Assembly: GCA_022036555.1 (NCBI GenBank)
Contig: CM039130.1
Coordinates: 9,969,285-10,033,284 of the forward strand
Length of the DNA: 64,000 bases
Direction: 5' to 3'
DNA from: Microstegium vimineum
Lineage: Eukaryota > Streptophyta > Magnoliopsida > Poales > Poaceae
Below, in pieces: positions 11,426-23,639 of the stretch. Made by a program: the position numbers and the translations under genes. Under the pieces are notes generated by a model that saw nothing but the letters and a program-made list of their open reading frames with translations, ran no database searches and had not been told where the DNA came from. Numbering within the stretch: position 1 is the stretch's first letter; the number at the start of each line of letters is the position of its first letter.

Positions 11426-12227
11426 GTCCTGGCCTCTTTTCTTCGGCACTTTCTCGCCAAGGACGTTGGCGTGGTGGTATCATATGTGGACTCAAGTTTA
11501 TGAGCAACGTACGTGACGATGTGCTCGAAACTTTTTCAAATTTTTACCACAACATACGCACATGATATCATGACACATGCACAAGTTTCATGATTTTCGG
11601 AATTTATTTGCATTTTTTATAATTAAAAAACTACTACCACCGACGTTGGCAACGTCGTCCCGTGAACACGTTGATCGAACTTTCGAGACAGGTCATGGAT
11701 TTAGCCATCATTTACACTACCAAACAAGGATAACATTTTTCAAATGAAAGAAATCTATTATTTCATGCACCTACAGTTCAATTGAACATTAAGCGGAAAA
11801 ATTGAAGAAAACTAAATAAACTAAGGAAATATACCAAAAAGCAATGAAAGACTTCCAAATTTGAACATGTTGTTTACAATAGTTCAATAAGCACACACAA
11901 AAAATTGAGAGCAAAAAAACAACAAAAAATTAATTAAGTTGCCGAGTGCCTACGGTTGGCACTCGGCACGACAGGCACTCGGCAACTTGAATGGAGCTGG
12001 ATGGAGTTAGCCCTCGTGGTAAATTGCCGAGTGTCGGCACTCGGCAACACCAATTAAGTTGTGGAGTGAGTTTTTCTGCCGAGTACTAAGCACTCGGCAT
12101 TTAATTGTTTGCCGAGTGCAATATGTTGCCGAGTGTAACATTGGGCAAAAAATTTAGTTACCGAGTGCCCGATATTTGGCACCCGGGAAACTATTTAGCA
12201 CTAGGCAAATTACCGTTTCCTGTAGTG
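11426..12227 (+). mobile_element. one end of a CACTA (En/Spm) transposon
   Basis: The right terminus ends ...GTTTCCTGTAGTG (12215-12227), the reverse complement of the CACTACAGGAAAC terminus common in grass CACTA elements. Subterminal GCCGAGTGC/GCACTCGGC motifs are repeated in both orientations at 11939-12200, typical of transposase-binding subterminal repeats (family knowledge). The left terminus is not seen; the element appears cut by the LTR ending at 11425. No transposase ORF is present. Confidence 0.75.
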
Positions 12228-12234
12228 CGGTGGC

Positions 12235-12660
12235 GGGCGTGGCGGTTCCAACACCGATCTCTGCACTCTGGTTTGCCAGCTATGTGGCAAGGAAGGACAT
12301 ACCGTCATCCGAAGCATGAGAACAAGACTGCATCCTCCGCCACTACTTCCTACGGGTCGACACAAATTGGTATACCAACACTGGCGTCACAGATCATATC
12401 ACTGGGGAGCTGGACAAACTCACGGTGAGGGACAAGTATCATGGTAGTGCTCAAGTCCACACAGCAAGCAAAGCAGGTATGAGAATCAAACAAATTGGTG
12501 GAGTGTTGTTCGTACCCTTCATCGTGATGTTGTTCTCAATAATGTCTTATATGTTCCTGAAGCTAACAAAATTTTTGCTTTCGTTCGTTGCCTCACCACT
12601 GACAATAAAGCTTTTATAGAACTTCATCCAAATTATTTTTTCATTAAGGATAAGGCAACG
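12235..12660 (+). pseudogene. copia gag zinc-knuckle / protease fragment
   Basis: Shifting frames give a CQLCGKEGHTV zinc knuckle (about 12266-12300), then a copia protease start WYTNTGVTDHITG (about 12368-12406). The usual catalytic Asp of the D-[ST]-G motif appears as Asn. About 12600-12650 matches the C-terminal scrap FIEFHSNYFF found at about 52297-52326. The piece is truncated by the CACTA element on the left and decays to the right. It is a dead fragment. Confidence 0.65.
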
Positions 12661-13713
12661 AACCTCGGACTAGCTTGCCACTTAATCTAGGATGTAGCAA
12701 AAAGGAGGCCACGACGGCGATGACTATCAAATGATCAACATTAGTAAAAGTTGAAAGCGCGGAGATTTATTTTATCTTGACCTGCGGTCTCGACGCGTGA
12801 AGATTACAAGATCTATTCTAACTTGTATATGAGAACGTGTTATATATATAAGTTCAGATGGAAAAAAAAACTCTTCATTATCGAGTAGTTAGAGGAAGGC
12901 GGATCTAAAAGGAATGGATGAACGAAAAAAAAGAGGCTGAAATTTTGCCTCTTTATTATTAGGTATAGATTATGACATGTTTTGATTTTTCTAAATAGAT
13001 TTCTTCTATTATATATCTACCCATATCTAAGTTCAAAGTAAATATTATATCTACATTATCGAGAAAATATATATAGTTATAGACAATCTACCTTTATAAT
13101 TACAAATGTTTATGTCAAAAAAATCTAGATTTAAAAAAAATCATCAGCAAAGTAGCGTGTAGCATTATGTCGGTCAATGAAGAAAGCAAATAAAGTTAAA
13201 TCTCTACTAATTATAATTTAATGATCTGCTATATCTCTAACAATAATTTAATGTTCTGCTATATAAGCAAATGGAATAAATAAATATGGATAGTAAAAGT
13301 TCTTAATACAATTGGTCGAACCAAACAGAGGGATCTAAATAGAAACTACACATGCCTACACCTGGCTGGGTCATCATACTGCAAGACTCGAGTTAAATCG
13401 TGTCTCTGCCATTGTTGCTTCGTTCTGTCGGACACTCGGTGTGGTCTGAATGCCAGATCACGAAAGATGTACAGTATGTACTATTTAAGAAATTGTGGTA
13501 AAGTGGAGGCCAATATGCCCTAACTTTGTCTACAAAACATACAAACTTTTTTAGTAATTTTATAAAAAATATATTAATATTTATGACTCTAAATAAGCGT
13601 ACTATGAAAATATACTTAAAGTTAATTTAATAGTACTTATTTAGTACCATAAATTGTATTAGTTCTGTTATTTATTTGATTAAATTTAAAATTGTTAAGC
13701 TCAAATTGTATTG
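12606..13713. repeat. segmental duplication, copy A, left part
   Basis: 12606-12800 matches 52286-52520, and 13470-13713 matches 53262-53500, both with scattered substitutions and small indels. The middle (12830-13450) is AT-rich, has no coding frame and has no clear match in copy B. The copy A sequence stops at TATTG (13709-13713) where the LTR element inserted, and resumes at 23567. Confidence 0.8.
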
Positions 13714-16700
13714 TGTAACACCCTAAAATTTACTTTATGAAAAATAGAAATAAAATGAGTTAATTTGGAATTTTGGTGATCATGAAATCATAGGGAATAA
13801 AAAAAACTTTTTATAAGATTAAAAATTTCTTTTGGTAGAAACATGGTTGAGCATACATGCCCTTGCATTTGTCTTCTTATTTTGTTTGGCAAGTTTCAAA
13901 ATTCAATTTGGTTTTCAAAATGAGTTTGAATTTGTGTTTGGAAATTTAGAAAATAAAAAGAAAAGACAAAATCCCTCTCCTCTGATCTGGGCCGCAGGCC
14001 CACCTCTCCCTTCTTCCCCCCCGGCCCAAGCTCTCCCCTCCTTCTCTCGGATGGGCCAACGCCCACAGGCCGGCCCACTCAGCTCTGCCCTCTCCTCTCT
14101 CTCTCTGGCTCGCTGACGGCCCGACCCCGCCTCCTCACACGCTGACAGGTGGACCCCACCTGGCAGTCCTTTCTTCCTCCCCCTTCCTTTCTTCTCTCTC
14201 CATCTTTCCTTCTCCGGTGCCGACCCTGCTTCCTCGGCCGAGCTCGATGCGGAGCAAGTAACCCCCCCCCCCTCTTTCCTTTTTCTGCGGTGCCCGAACC
14301 GACCACCGCCGCCACGACTCTTCCCTTTCCTCCTCTCCCTCTCTTTCCTTTCCCGCGCCGCCGCCTTCCTTTTCTGCCGCGCGCGACGACACCGCCGAAT
14401 CCTCCCTTCCTTCTCGGTGGGTCGCCCTCGGGGCTATGTAAGGCCTCGTACCCCGCCCTCCGACTTCATACCGCCCCCCTCGAAGTTTCGCAGACGCTCA
14501 GAGCCGCTGCAGAACACCGCCACCGCCGCGAGCCGCAAGCACCGACTGCCGCCGCCGTCGTCCCGCCGCTGCACGGTCTCTCTGCTCCATCCAACTGCGC
14601 TCCGAGCTCCGCAGCGTGGTAAGAAAGCTCCCCGAGGCTCCAGACCCCCATCCCGCCCTCTCTCTACCTCTGCGCAAGATCGCCGGCGACCAGAGCCGCT
14701 GTATCGCGGGCACCACCACGTCCGCCGCGCAATCGGTCCAACCGAGACCGCCTTCGAGCTCGCGTTGTCCACCTCGTGCTCCCAGTGCCCTTCTTCCCCT
14801 CTCTTTCGCTCTCTGCACACCTACGCACGTTCACCCGAGCCGCTGAGCCGCCGCCGCACGTGGACCTCCCTCTGGATCCCCTCTCCGCTTCAACCAGTGC
14901 CCCAGAGGTGCTCGCCGTCGTCTCCTCTCTCTTCCCGACCCTTCTGCATCGCGAACCGTGCACTGTAGCAGTAGATAGCCTTGCGCCGCCGGTTCCCGGC
15001 CATGGCGCCGCCGCGGGAGCGCTGCCCCGGTGACCATCCACGCCCACATCCCTCTGTGCCGTCAGATTTCCCTCGGACGGCCGAGATTAGATCCCGTTCG
15101 TGGATACCGGTTCGGTCCACCGAACAGTGTGGACAGGGTCCACCGCACCAAGCCCCGCGCCCGGTCCACACTGTTCCTATTCACCTACCCAGTCCCGCTT
15201 CGCCACGTGGCGCCTGTCAACCCTACCGCGGATCCCCTTGGTGCCCTCTCTGTTTACGCTTTGCCCTTTCGGAAAACGGGAACCTCTATCGGTTTTTCAA
15301 AAATACGTTTTCTCTATTTGCAGATCTGCCACTCCTATTCAAACGCTTATATTTTCCCCGTTTCAACTCCGTTTTGACCCAAACGAGTTGCGTTAGATCC
15401 GTAATTTCATAATCTATCTAATGGTACAGATTTAATTTATGTTAATTACTTTGAAAATCCAAGTTAATTAATTTGGTAATACTCTAATCCTGTCTTTTCA
15501 AAATCCTGTTTAATCTATATCTCTCCCGTTTTAAATCCGTTTCGTTCCGTTCAAGTTGCGTTGGCTTCGTATCGGCGTAACCTTTTCGTTAGTGATCTTT
15601 AAATACCATGTTAATAGCTTTGTATTTTCATGATGTAAAACCCTAACTTGATTAATAACTTTGCAACTTGTTTTTCACATAAAATGTTGATGTTTTCTCT
15701 TTCGTTTTCGAAATCCAAATACAATTTTGACCTGATCTAATCAAGGTGTTTCTTTGAAATACTTTGTACACTCTTTTATATAGTTATAAACTTGACAAAG
15801 CTTATAGTTCTCTTTTATAAAAGCAAATCTCCCGTTAGTTGTATCTCAATCATCGTAGCTCCGTTTAGGGTGATTTTCACGACTGTGTGATCGTAGAGTT
15901 GCGTAGGTTTCTTTTTAAATCTATTTCATTGAATGATGTATTGTTCTAATTTGGCCATGTTTGTATGCTATGTATGTTTGTCCAGCTGCTTGTGTGGTGA
16001 TTGGTTAATTGTCGTCCAATCGGTGAGTTTTGCGTTGGTGATCAAGAAGAAGTCGTCTGAAGTTGAGAAGCAGTTGAACAAAGGATCTAAGCTTTTAAGG
16101 CAAGTATACATGGGATTATCCTTGTTGTCCTATTCATGATAATCACTAATTAATCATATGCATGTGTTTCCTTGTTACCCTGTAAGGATTATCCTAGTTT
16201 TGTACCTTATACCTTGTTACCCTGGGAATTTATGCATTTTGGTAGATCAAGCTAGCGCTCTTTAAGAATAACTATGATCATGTAAACTTGATTAATGATA
16301 TATGAAATGACAATAAAAGATGACTTTTTAGCAACGTGGACCATAGGTGGAACATCAGGAACTCACACCTGTGTTCTCACTCATAGGGATATTTCTGCAA
16401 GAGATTACCCCGAGAAAACAGTACCACCATAAGCTAATGGACTCTGGCTTGCCTCAGTATTAGGTTTTTGCTAGTCTATGGCAACTTACCTGAGAGGGCG
16501 CAAGAAGTGCTCTGAGATTTTCGGAAGCGCTACGTGTGACTTCTGGGATCTTGTTGGGGGAACTTGTAGCGGGTTGTTACTTTCTAGTGGAACTTGTGAA
16601 AGGTCTCGTAGTGAACCCTGCCAGCCCACCTCGGAAGTGGGTAAGAGACTAGCTACCTCGGGAAAAAGGGCAATTCACGACTTATGGGTAAAGATGTACG

Positions 16701-17311
16701 CCTCTGCGCAGAGTTAAAAACTATCATGATAGCCGTGCTCACGGTTAAGAGTGGCTTGGGTTCCTTGCTATGTGATGTTCTTATGTCATGGCTCATCAGT
16801 TGTTATCGGTGATTTATTATTGTTACCGTTCATATAAGCATTATATCCTGTTTACTCTTGATCATATGGTTATTGGGCTATTTTGATAACATTGATGCTA
16901 TCCTATGCTAAAATTATGACAACATAAAAGCTGATGCAGTTTAACCAGAGTCATACCTTCTTGAGCCTCATGAACCCCATGTATCCTTGTTGAGTACGAA
17001 AGTACTTACGCTTGTTTACTTTCTTTTCATTACTTGGATAAAAATCCCGGATGGGTACCAGTTTGCAAGAGTAGGAAGAGATAGGCTTGTGATCAACCAG
17101 TCAGTTTGGTCCCTGTGGAGTGGAGTCTTCACCCGAAGATCGGAGTGTCTTACCACTGTTTGCTCTCTTCAGGTTATTCCTTTAACCATATATGTTATAT
17201 ACTTAAGTATTGTCTTTTGATATTACCTTGTTCTGTGACTATATGTGGGATTTGACGTCCTGGGCTCACATATAGGTATATCTGGTTTTGTTCTTAAAAC
17301 TGGGTGTGATA
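13714..17311 (+). repeat. 5' LTR of the gag-only element
   Basis: 3598 bp, starting TGTAACACCCTAAAATT and ending GGGTGTGATA (the 3' LTR keeps the canonical TGTGACA). It includes a GC-rich domain at about 13980-15270 with many spurious open frames. The segment 13979-14661 (683 bp) is missing from the 3' LTR, with CCCTCT at both edges. Downstream of 15300 the two LTRs are nearly identical. Confidence 0.93.
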
Positions 17312-17312
17312 G

Positions 17313-17330
17313 ATTGGTATCAAAGCAATG
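17313..17330 (+). other. primer-binding site
   Basis: ATTGGTATCAAAGCAATG starts 1 nt after the 5' LTR. TGGTATCA-AGC matches the 3' end complement of initiator Met tRNA with one change, as in most plant Ty3/gypsy elements. Confidence 0.8.
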
Positions 17331-17504
17331 CTGACTGTAGGACGCAAGCCTACATAGAACTGGTCGTTTTAGCAAGTTTTCAACCTTGTCTAATTCTTGC
17401 TTTCTCTCTACCCTTTATAATTGTTTAAAGTTATGCTTACTCTACCTCTACTCTATTATAAAGACATTGTTTCAATTCTCACTCTTTGCTCTCTATCTGA
17501 ATAG

Positions 17505-18240
17505 ATGGTGCGTAACGAGAAGGCTGCTCGTGTCAACCTTGGAGGACCATGCTACCTTGGAGGAAGCTCTGCCCTCATAGAGCCACCAGTTCAGCAGACT
17601 TGTTGGCACAAGGAGTACAGCACTACCTTCTACAGCAGTGAAGCTTTCTTTTCACCACCGGCTCATGCAAATGCTTCAAGATCTCTATCCTGATCAACAA
17701 GCCAGAGTGGAATACAAATGCACCAGTTGGACTCATCCTAAGTATGAGAGCCATTGGAGCATAGAAGCGCACATCACCAGACATAATCTGATTACGGGTT
17801 CGCAAATGGTGGAATCCATTCACAGGTCTATCGCAGATCGGTATAGCGTGCATGCTGGCATATCGGATGCTGCTTATCAAGCATTTCTGGTATACCATGG
17901 GAAATGTTATGAAGGGATGAATAATGACAAGCAGAAGTATCTTCCGCGACGCCCACCAGGAAGCTTGCAATGCGTGATAGTTGACCCCCATTCAGAACCA
18001 AATGAGCAAGTAAAGGAGATGGCACTGGCTATGAGGTTTCTCCACCAAAAGCTGGAAGATAGTCAACTGGAATTGGCAGAAGTGAGGCAACACTATGAAG
18101 AAGCATTGGACGAGATAGATGATTGGAGGAGTCAAGTTGGACTACCCAAGATCAATGTGGTTGAAGATGTGTCTCGTTCAACCCCACGCAAGAGATGCTA
18201 CCCTGGATGTCGCTGCAGTCGCACCTTGTTCAAGAAGTAG
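17505..18240 (+). pseudogene. accessory ORF upstream of gag (ORF0-like), one frameshift
   Basis: The ATG at 17505 opens a frame to 17693. The continuing similarity appears to be in the frame open from 17638 to 18240, so a frameshift lies at about 17640-17690. The second part has a Trp/Tyr-rich block (YKCTSWTHPKYESHW) then helices (ISDAAYQAFLVYHGKCYE) and a predicted coiled-coil-like stretch rich in Leu/Glu (about 18020-18130). No retroviral domain is recognised. Some grass gypsy elements such as RIRE2 carry an extra ORF before gag (family knowledge). The beta-then-alpha pattern vaguely recalls a double-stranded RNA-binding fold, but this is speculation. Confidence 0.55.
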
Positions 18241-18928
18241 GAGTTTATGTCCCTTGTAATAAATACGTTAGTCGAGTCTGTGTGTCCTGTGAACCTATAA
18301 GTGATTGGTTGGTTTGTCTTTATGGTTATGTTTGATTTGCATCTTTGTAATGAGTGCAATGATCTTGTGAGGTCTTCCCACAATTTCATTTAGTTTGTAA
18401 GTTTAAGTTTTAATGAAATAAAAAGTTGGGTTTCGTTTATCTCATGTGTCTCTTTATCCTATCCTTCAAGTGCAATCTATCTTTATCATCTAAAACCTCT
18501 GTTTGTTGGAAGATAAGAGTTACGGGAAAATGTTGGATAAAAGTACAGCTCCTTATCTCTTTCTTCTATCCGCAAACATCACCCTAGTTGCTATCTTGGA
18601 TATGGGGTTATGAAAACAACAAAGTGATACATCTGCGCCGTTGTTTCTTGCCCTCAAGGGGAATTGTGTTGTTGGTTCATACTTTGGCACAAAGGTTTTT
18701 TTGGAATAACAAAAAGGATATGAGGACAGTTAGTTTAAGTCAAGGAATATGTAAGCTACCTTGGTGCCCCTAGTTCATCCTTCTTAAGGGGGGTAGCCAA
18801 GTTAAGGAAGTTGCAACATGGAGCTGCATTGATGTTAGTGTTTGCTTGAGAAGATTGCTTATCACCATAAATGAGTTTTGTTTGGATTCCTATGCTATCA
18901 TATGAAGCTGCATTTAAGGAAGCCTTGA
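18241..18928 (+). other. non-coding spacer between accessory ORF and gag
   Basis: No coding frame or motif is supported. AT-rich, with short open frames only. Confidence 0.5.
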
Positions 18929-20455
18929 ATGACCCAGATTCTAATACAGTTGTGTTCCAAACAGATGGACGCTTCATGGGAATACACTTCACCGGATGGA
19001 AAAAGGAATGTTCCCAATCCAGATCCTCCCTCTAGAAAACAAGCTTTGATGACACAAACTCAACCGCTGCAGTATCTTGCTCAAACCTCTTCGCATCATA
19101 CACCACCTATGGATGAAGGAGAAGTTATGACAGGTCATCTACCAACTTTCTCTCCTGACACTGACCCACTAGAAGCAGATGCCTGGCTTAGAGCTATAGA
19201 GCAACATCTTGACATGGCTCAGTGTAAAGACAATGAGAAAGTGCTTTATGCTTTCGGTCAACTCCAAGGAACAACGTTAGACTGGTGGGAATCAGAGTTT
19301 GGTTAGCGGGATGTAAGCCAGATCGATTGGAAGGAGTTCAAAGATGTTTTTCGATCTTATCATGTCCTAGCTGGTTCGATAGCAACCAATAACGAGGAGT
19401 TCCACAATTTGAAGCAAGGTTCCATGTCAGTGTGCGAGTATAGTGATCGGTTTGCTCAGTTGTCTCGCTATGCCCCAAGCAAAGTGGATAGTGATGCTAA
19501 GAAGCAAAGATGCTTTATGAAAGGATTGAACGATAGTTTGCAACAACAACTGATGACCGTTGAGTATGGGGATTTTCATGCAATGATGCACAGAGCAATT
19601 GCAAATGAGAATAAGCAACGAAAGAAGGGAAAGAAGAAGAGAAAGTGTGATCTTCAACGCCAGCTAAGAAACACCCACCCCCGTCTTGCTACACAAACAA
19701 TATGTCAGACACGGTCGATGAATCTACTAGAGAGTACAGATCAAGATCAACAACCCCAGGATGAAGTACCACCCCCCAATCAATGTCAAACCCAACAACG
19801 ACAGAAGTCAGAATCAAGTCACCAAAAGAAGCAGGATGAAAGAGTAAAAGTGAAGGGAAAATACATCCAAGGGATGTTGAGAAGCGTGTCCGATGGAATT
19901 GTGTATGGTCGCATTTCAGTGAACTCATCTCCTGCCTTAGCAACGTTTGATCCGAAGGCTACACATTCGTTTATCGCTAAAGCATTTGCGCAAGAACAAA
20001 AGATGACCATGCTCCCAATGAGGAAACCAGTGCTAGTTAATACCTTTGCAGGTGAAGGAAAGGCAACCCACATATGCCCAAAAGTTAGTCTTCACATAAA
20101 GGAAGGAAACTTTAAGGAGAACTTTATTGTTTTGGACTCACTGGCCGAGGATGTTGTCCTTGGAAGAGGATGGTTTGATGCTTGTAAAGGAGTTATTAAT
20201 CCTACCCAAGGTTTGGTGTTTGTAACAACTTCGACGGAAGAAAGAATTGAGTATCAAGGAATGCCACCTGGACCTGATGAACGTGAAGAGAACCTACTCA
20301 ACAATGGGAACACAAAGGATAGTGAAGTGGGACATGAGTTCTCGGATGTTTATGTTGAGGAACAGATGCCTTGGGAAGAGCTCAACACCACAGATGATCA
20401 TGCTTATGAGGATTACACGTCTGAGCAATGTCAGAACACTCAAGAGTACATATGA
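18929..20455 (+). pseudogene. gag plus degenerate aspartic-protease-like domain
   Basis: A single frame runs 18929-20455 with one in-frame TAG at 19304, where Trp is expected (G to A). The N-terminal half is retrotransposon gag: DAWLRAIEQHLDM, the WWES block, and the FKQGSMSV.EY..RF.QLSRYAP core (19409-19500). The usual CCHC zinc knuckle is missing; a Lys-rich and then Gln-rich linker takes its place. The second half has the fold pattern of a gypsy retropepsin, but the active-site D-S-G-A appears as DPKA (19949-19960), so catalysis is not expected. The later VVLGRGWF block (about 20155-20180) matches the conserved VLGMDWL region. No polymerase follows. Confidence 0.82.
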
Positions 20456-20652
20456 AGTTTCTTGTGCTTTCCAGATCCAAGTTTTGTTTCCAAGAACACA
20501 TGTAATCTTCGTATCCTAAAGAAGAGTTATGCTCTCATAAAAAAGTCTCGTGTCCAAAGCAGTTTTAATCTGGAAGATATCTTTATCTCTTTATCTCTCT
20601 GTCACGATCTTCCGAATCTCGAGGACGAGATTCATCTTAAGGAGGGTAGAAT

Positions 20653-23561
20653 TGTAACACCCTAAAATTTACTTTATGAAAAATAGAAATAAAATGAGTT
20701 AATTTGGAATTTTGGTGATCATGAAATCATAGGGAATAAAAAAAACTTTTTATAAGATTAAAAATTTCTTTTGGTAGAAACATGGTTGAGCATACATGCC
20801 CTTGCATTTGTCTTCTTATTTTGTTTGGCAAGTTTCAAAATTCAATTTGGTTTTCAAAATGAGTTTGAATTTGTGTTTGGAAATTTAGAAAATAAAAAGA
20901 AAAGACAAAATCCCTCTATCTACCTCTGCGCAAGATCGCCGGCGACCAGAGCCACTGTATTGCAGGCACCACCGCGTCCGCCGCGCAATCGGTCCAACCG
21001 AGACCACCTTCGAGCTCGCGTTGTCCCCCTCGTGCTCCCAGTGCCCTTCTTCCCCTCTCTTTCGCTCTCTGCACACCTGCGCACGTTCACCCGAGCCGCT
21101 GAGCCGCCGCCACACGTGGACCTCCCTCTGGATCCCCTCTCCGCTTCAACCAGTGCCCCAGACATGCTTGCCGTCGTCTCCTCTCTCTTCCCGACCCTTC
21201 TGCATCGCGAACCGTGCACTGTAGCAGTAGATAGCCTTGCGCCGCCGCGTCCCGGCCATGGCGCCGCCGTGGGAGCGCCGCCCCGGCGACCAACCACGCC
21301 CACATCCCTCTGTGCCGTCAGATTTCCCTCGGACGGCCGAGATTAGATCCCGTTCGTGGATACCGGTTCGGTCCACCGAACAGTGTGGACAGGGTCCACC
21401 GCACCAAGCCCCGCGCCCGGTCCACACTGTTCCTATTCACCTACCCAGTCCCGCTTCGCCACGTGGCGCCTGTCAACCCTACCGCGGATCCCCTTGGTGC
21501 CCTCTCTGTTTACGCTTTGCCCTTTCGGAAAACGGGAACCTCTATCGGTTTTTCAAAAATACGTTTTCTCTATTTGCAGATCTGCCACTCCTATTCAAAC
21601 GCTTATATTTTCCCCGTTTCAACTCCGTTTTGACCCAAACGAGTTGCGTTAGATCCGTAATTTCATAATCTATCTAATGGTACAGATTTAATTTATGTTA
21701 ATTACTTTGAAAATCCAAGTTAATTAATTTGGTAATACTCTAATCCTGTCTTTTCAAAATCCTGTTTAATCTATATCTCTCCCGTTTTAAATCCGTTTCG
21801 TTCCGTTCAAGTTGCGTTGGCTTCGTATCGGCATAACCTTTTCGTTAGTGATCTTTAAATACCATGTTAATAGCTTTGTATTTTCATGATGTAAAACCCT
21901 AACTTGATTAATAACTTTGCAACTTGTTTTTCACATAAAATGTTGATGTTTTCTCTTTCGTTTTCGAAATCCAAATACAATTTTGACCTGATCTAATCAA
22001 GGTGTTTCTTTGAAATACTTTGTACACTCTTTTATATAGTTATAAACTTGACAAAGCTTATAGTTCTCTTTTATAAAAGCAAATCTCCCGTTAGTTGTAT
22101 CTCAATCATCGTAGCTCCGTTTAGGGTGATTTTCACGACTGTGTGATCGTAGAGTTGCGTAGGTTTCTTTTTAAATCTATTTCATTGAATGATGTATTGT
22201 TCTAATTTGGCCATGTTTGTATGCTATGTATGTTTGTCCAGCTGCTTGTGTGGTGATTGGTTAATTGTCGTCCAATCGGTGAGTTTTGCGTTGGTGATCA
22301 AGAAGAAGTCGTCTGAAGTTGAGAAGCAGTTGAACAAAGGATCTAAGCTTTTAAGGCAAGTATACATGGGATTATCCTTGTTGTCCTATTCATGATAATC
22401 ACTAATTAATCATATGCATGTGTTTCCTTGTTACCCTGTAAGGATTATCCTAGTTTTGTACCTTATACCTTGTTACCCTGGGAATTTATGCATTTTGGTA
22501 GATCAAGCTAGCGCTCTTTAAGAATAACTATGATCATGTAAACTTGATTAATGATATATGAAATGACAATAAAAGATGACTTTTTAGCAACGTGGACCAT
22601 AGGTGGAACATTAGGAACTCACACCTGTGTTCTCACTCATAGGGATATTTCTGCAAGAGATTACCCCGAGAAAACAGTACCACCATAAGCTAATGGACTC
22701 TGGCTTGCCTCAGTATTAGGTTTTTGCTAGTCTGTGGCAACTTACCTGAGAGGGCGCAAGAAGTGCTCTGAGATTTTCGGAAGCGCTACGTGTGACTTCT
22801 GGGATCTTGTTGGGGGAACTTGTAGCGGGTTGTTACTTTCTAGTGGAACTTGTGAAAGGTCTCGTAGTGAACCCTGCCAGCCCACCTCGGAAGTGGGTAA
22901 GAGACTAGCTACCTCGGGAAAAAGGGCAATTCACGACTTATGGGTAAAGATGTACGCCTCTGCGCAGAGTTAAAAACTATCATGATAGCCGTGCTCACGG
23001 TTAAGAGTGGCTTGGGTTCCTTGCTATGTGATGTTCTTATGTCATGGCTCATCAGTTGTTATCGGTGATTTATTATTGTTACCGTTCATATAAGCATTAT
23101 ATCCTGTTTACTCTTGATCATATGGTTATTGGGCTATTTTGATAACATTGATGCTATCCTATGCTAAAATTATGACAACATAAAAGCTGATGCAGTTTAA
23201 CCAGAGTCATACCTTCTTGAGCCTCATGAACCCTATGTATCCTTGTTGAGTACGAAAGTACTTACGCTTGTTTACTTTCTTTTCATTACTTGGATAAAAA
23301 TCCCGGATGGGTACCAGTTTGCAAGAGTAGGAAGAGATAGGCTTGTGATCAACCAGTCAGTTTGGTCCCTGTGGAGTAGAGTCTTCACCCGAAGATCGGA
23401 GTGTCTTACCACTGTTTGCTCTCTTCAGGTTATTCCTTTAACCATATATGTTATATACTTAAGTATTGTCTTTTGATATTACCTTGTTCAGTGACTATAT
23501 GTGGGATTTGACGTCCTGGGTTTAGGTATATCTGGTTTTGTTCTTAAAACCGGGTGTGACA
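20653..23561 (+). repeat. 3' LTR of the gag-only element
   Basis: 2909 bp, TGTAACACC...GGTGTGACA, followed by TATTG. It lacks the 683-bp GC-rich segment present in the 5' LTR and has a small deletion near its end (after 23520). Substitutions against the 5' LTR are few overall and concentrate at 20930-21290. Confidence 0.93.
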
Positions 23562-23639
23562 TATTGTTTTATGACGACATGTAGTAGCTGTGAACCATGG
23601 ACGCGCAAATAACACAAAAATTTTTCCAATCCCTGGTCA

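Larger units (their letters stand above)
13714..23561 (+). mobile_element. complete gag-only LTR retrotransposon (TR-GAG-like, Ty3/gypsy type)
   Basis: Two LTRs (13714-17311 and 20653-23561) enclose 3.3 kb of internal DNA. Target duplication TATTG occurs at 13709-13713 and 23562-23566. The primer-binding site TGGTATCAAAGC at 17315 is close to the initiator Met tRNA complement, and a polypurine tract (AAGGAGGGTAGAAT) lies at 20639-20652. The internal region encodes an accessory ORF and a gag/protease-like ORF but no reverse transcriptase, RNase H or integrase. The LTRs are very similar outside the GC-rich part, so insertion is fairly recent. The pre-insertion site is visible in copy B near 53505. 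Confidence 0.92.

Noticed and set aside
13980..15400. Many long open frames on both strands in GC-rich DNA
   Set aside because: They lie inside an LTR, overlap each other in several frames, have low-complexity Arg/Pro/Ser composition, and partly repeat in the 3' LTR.
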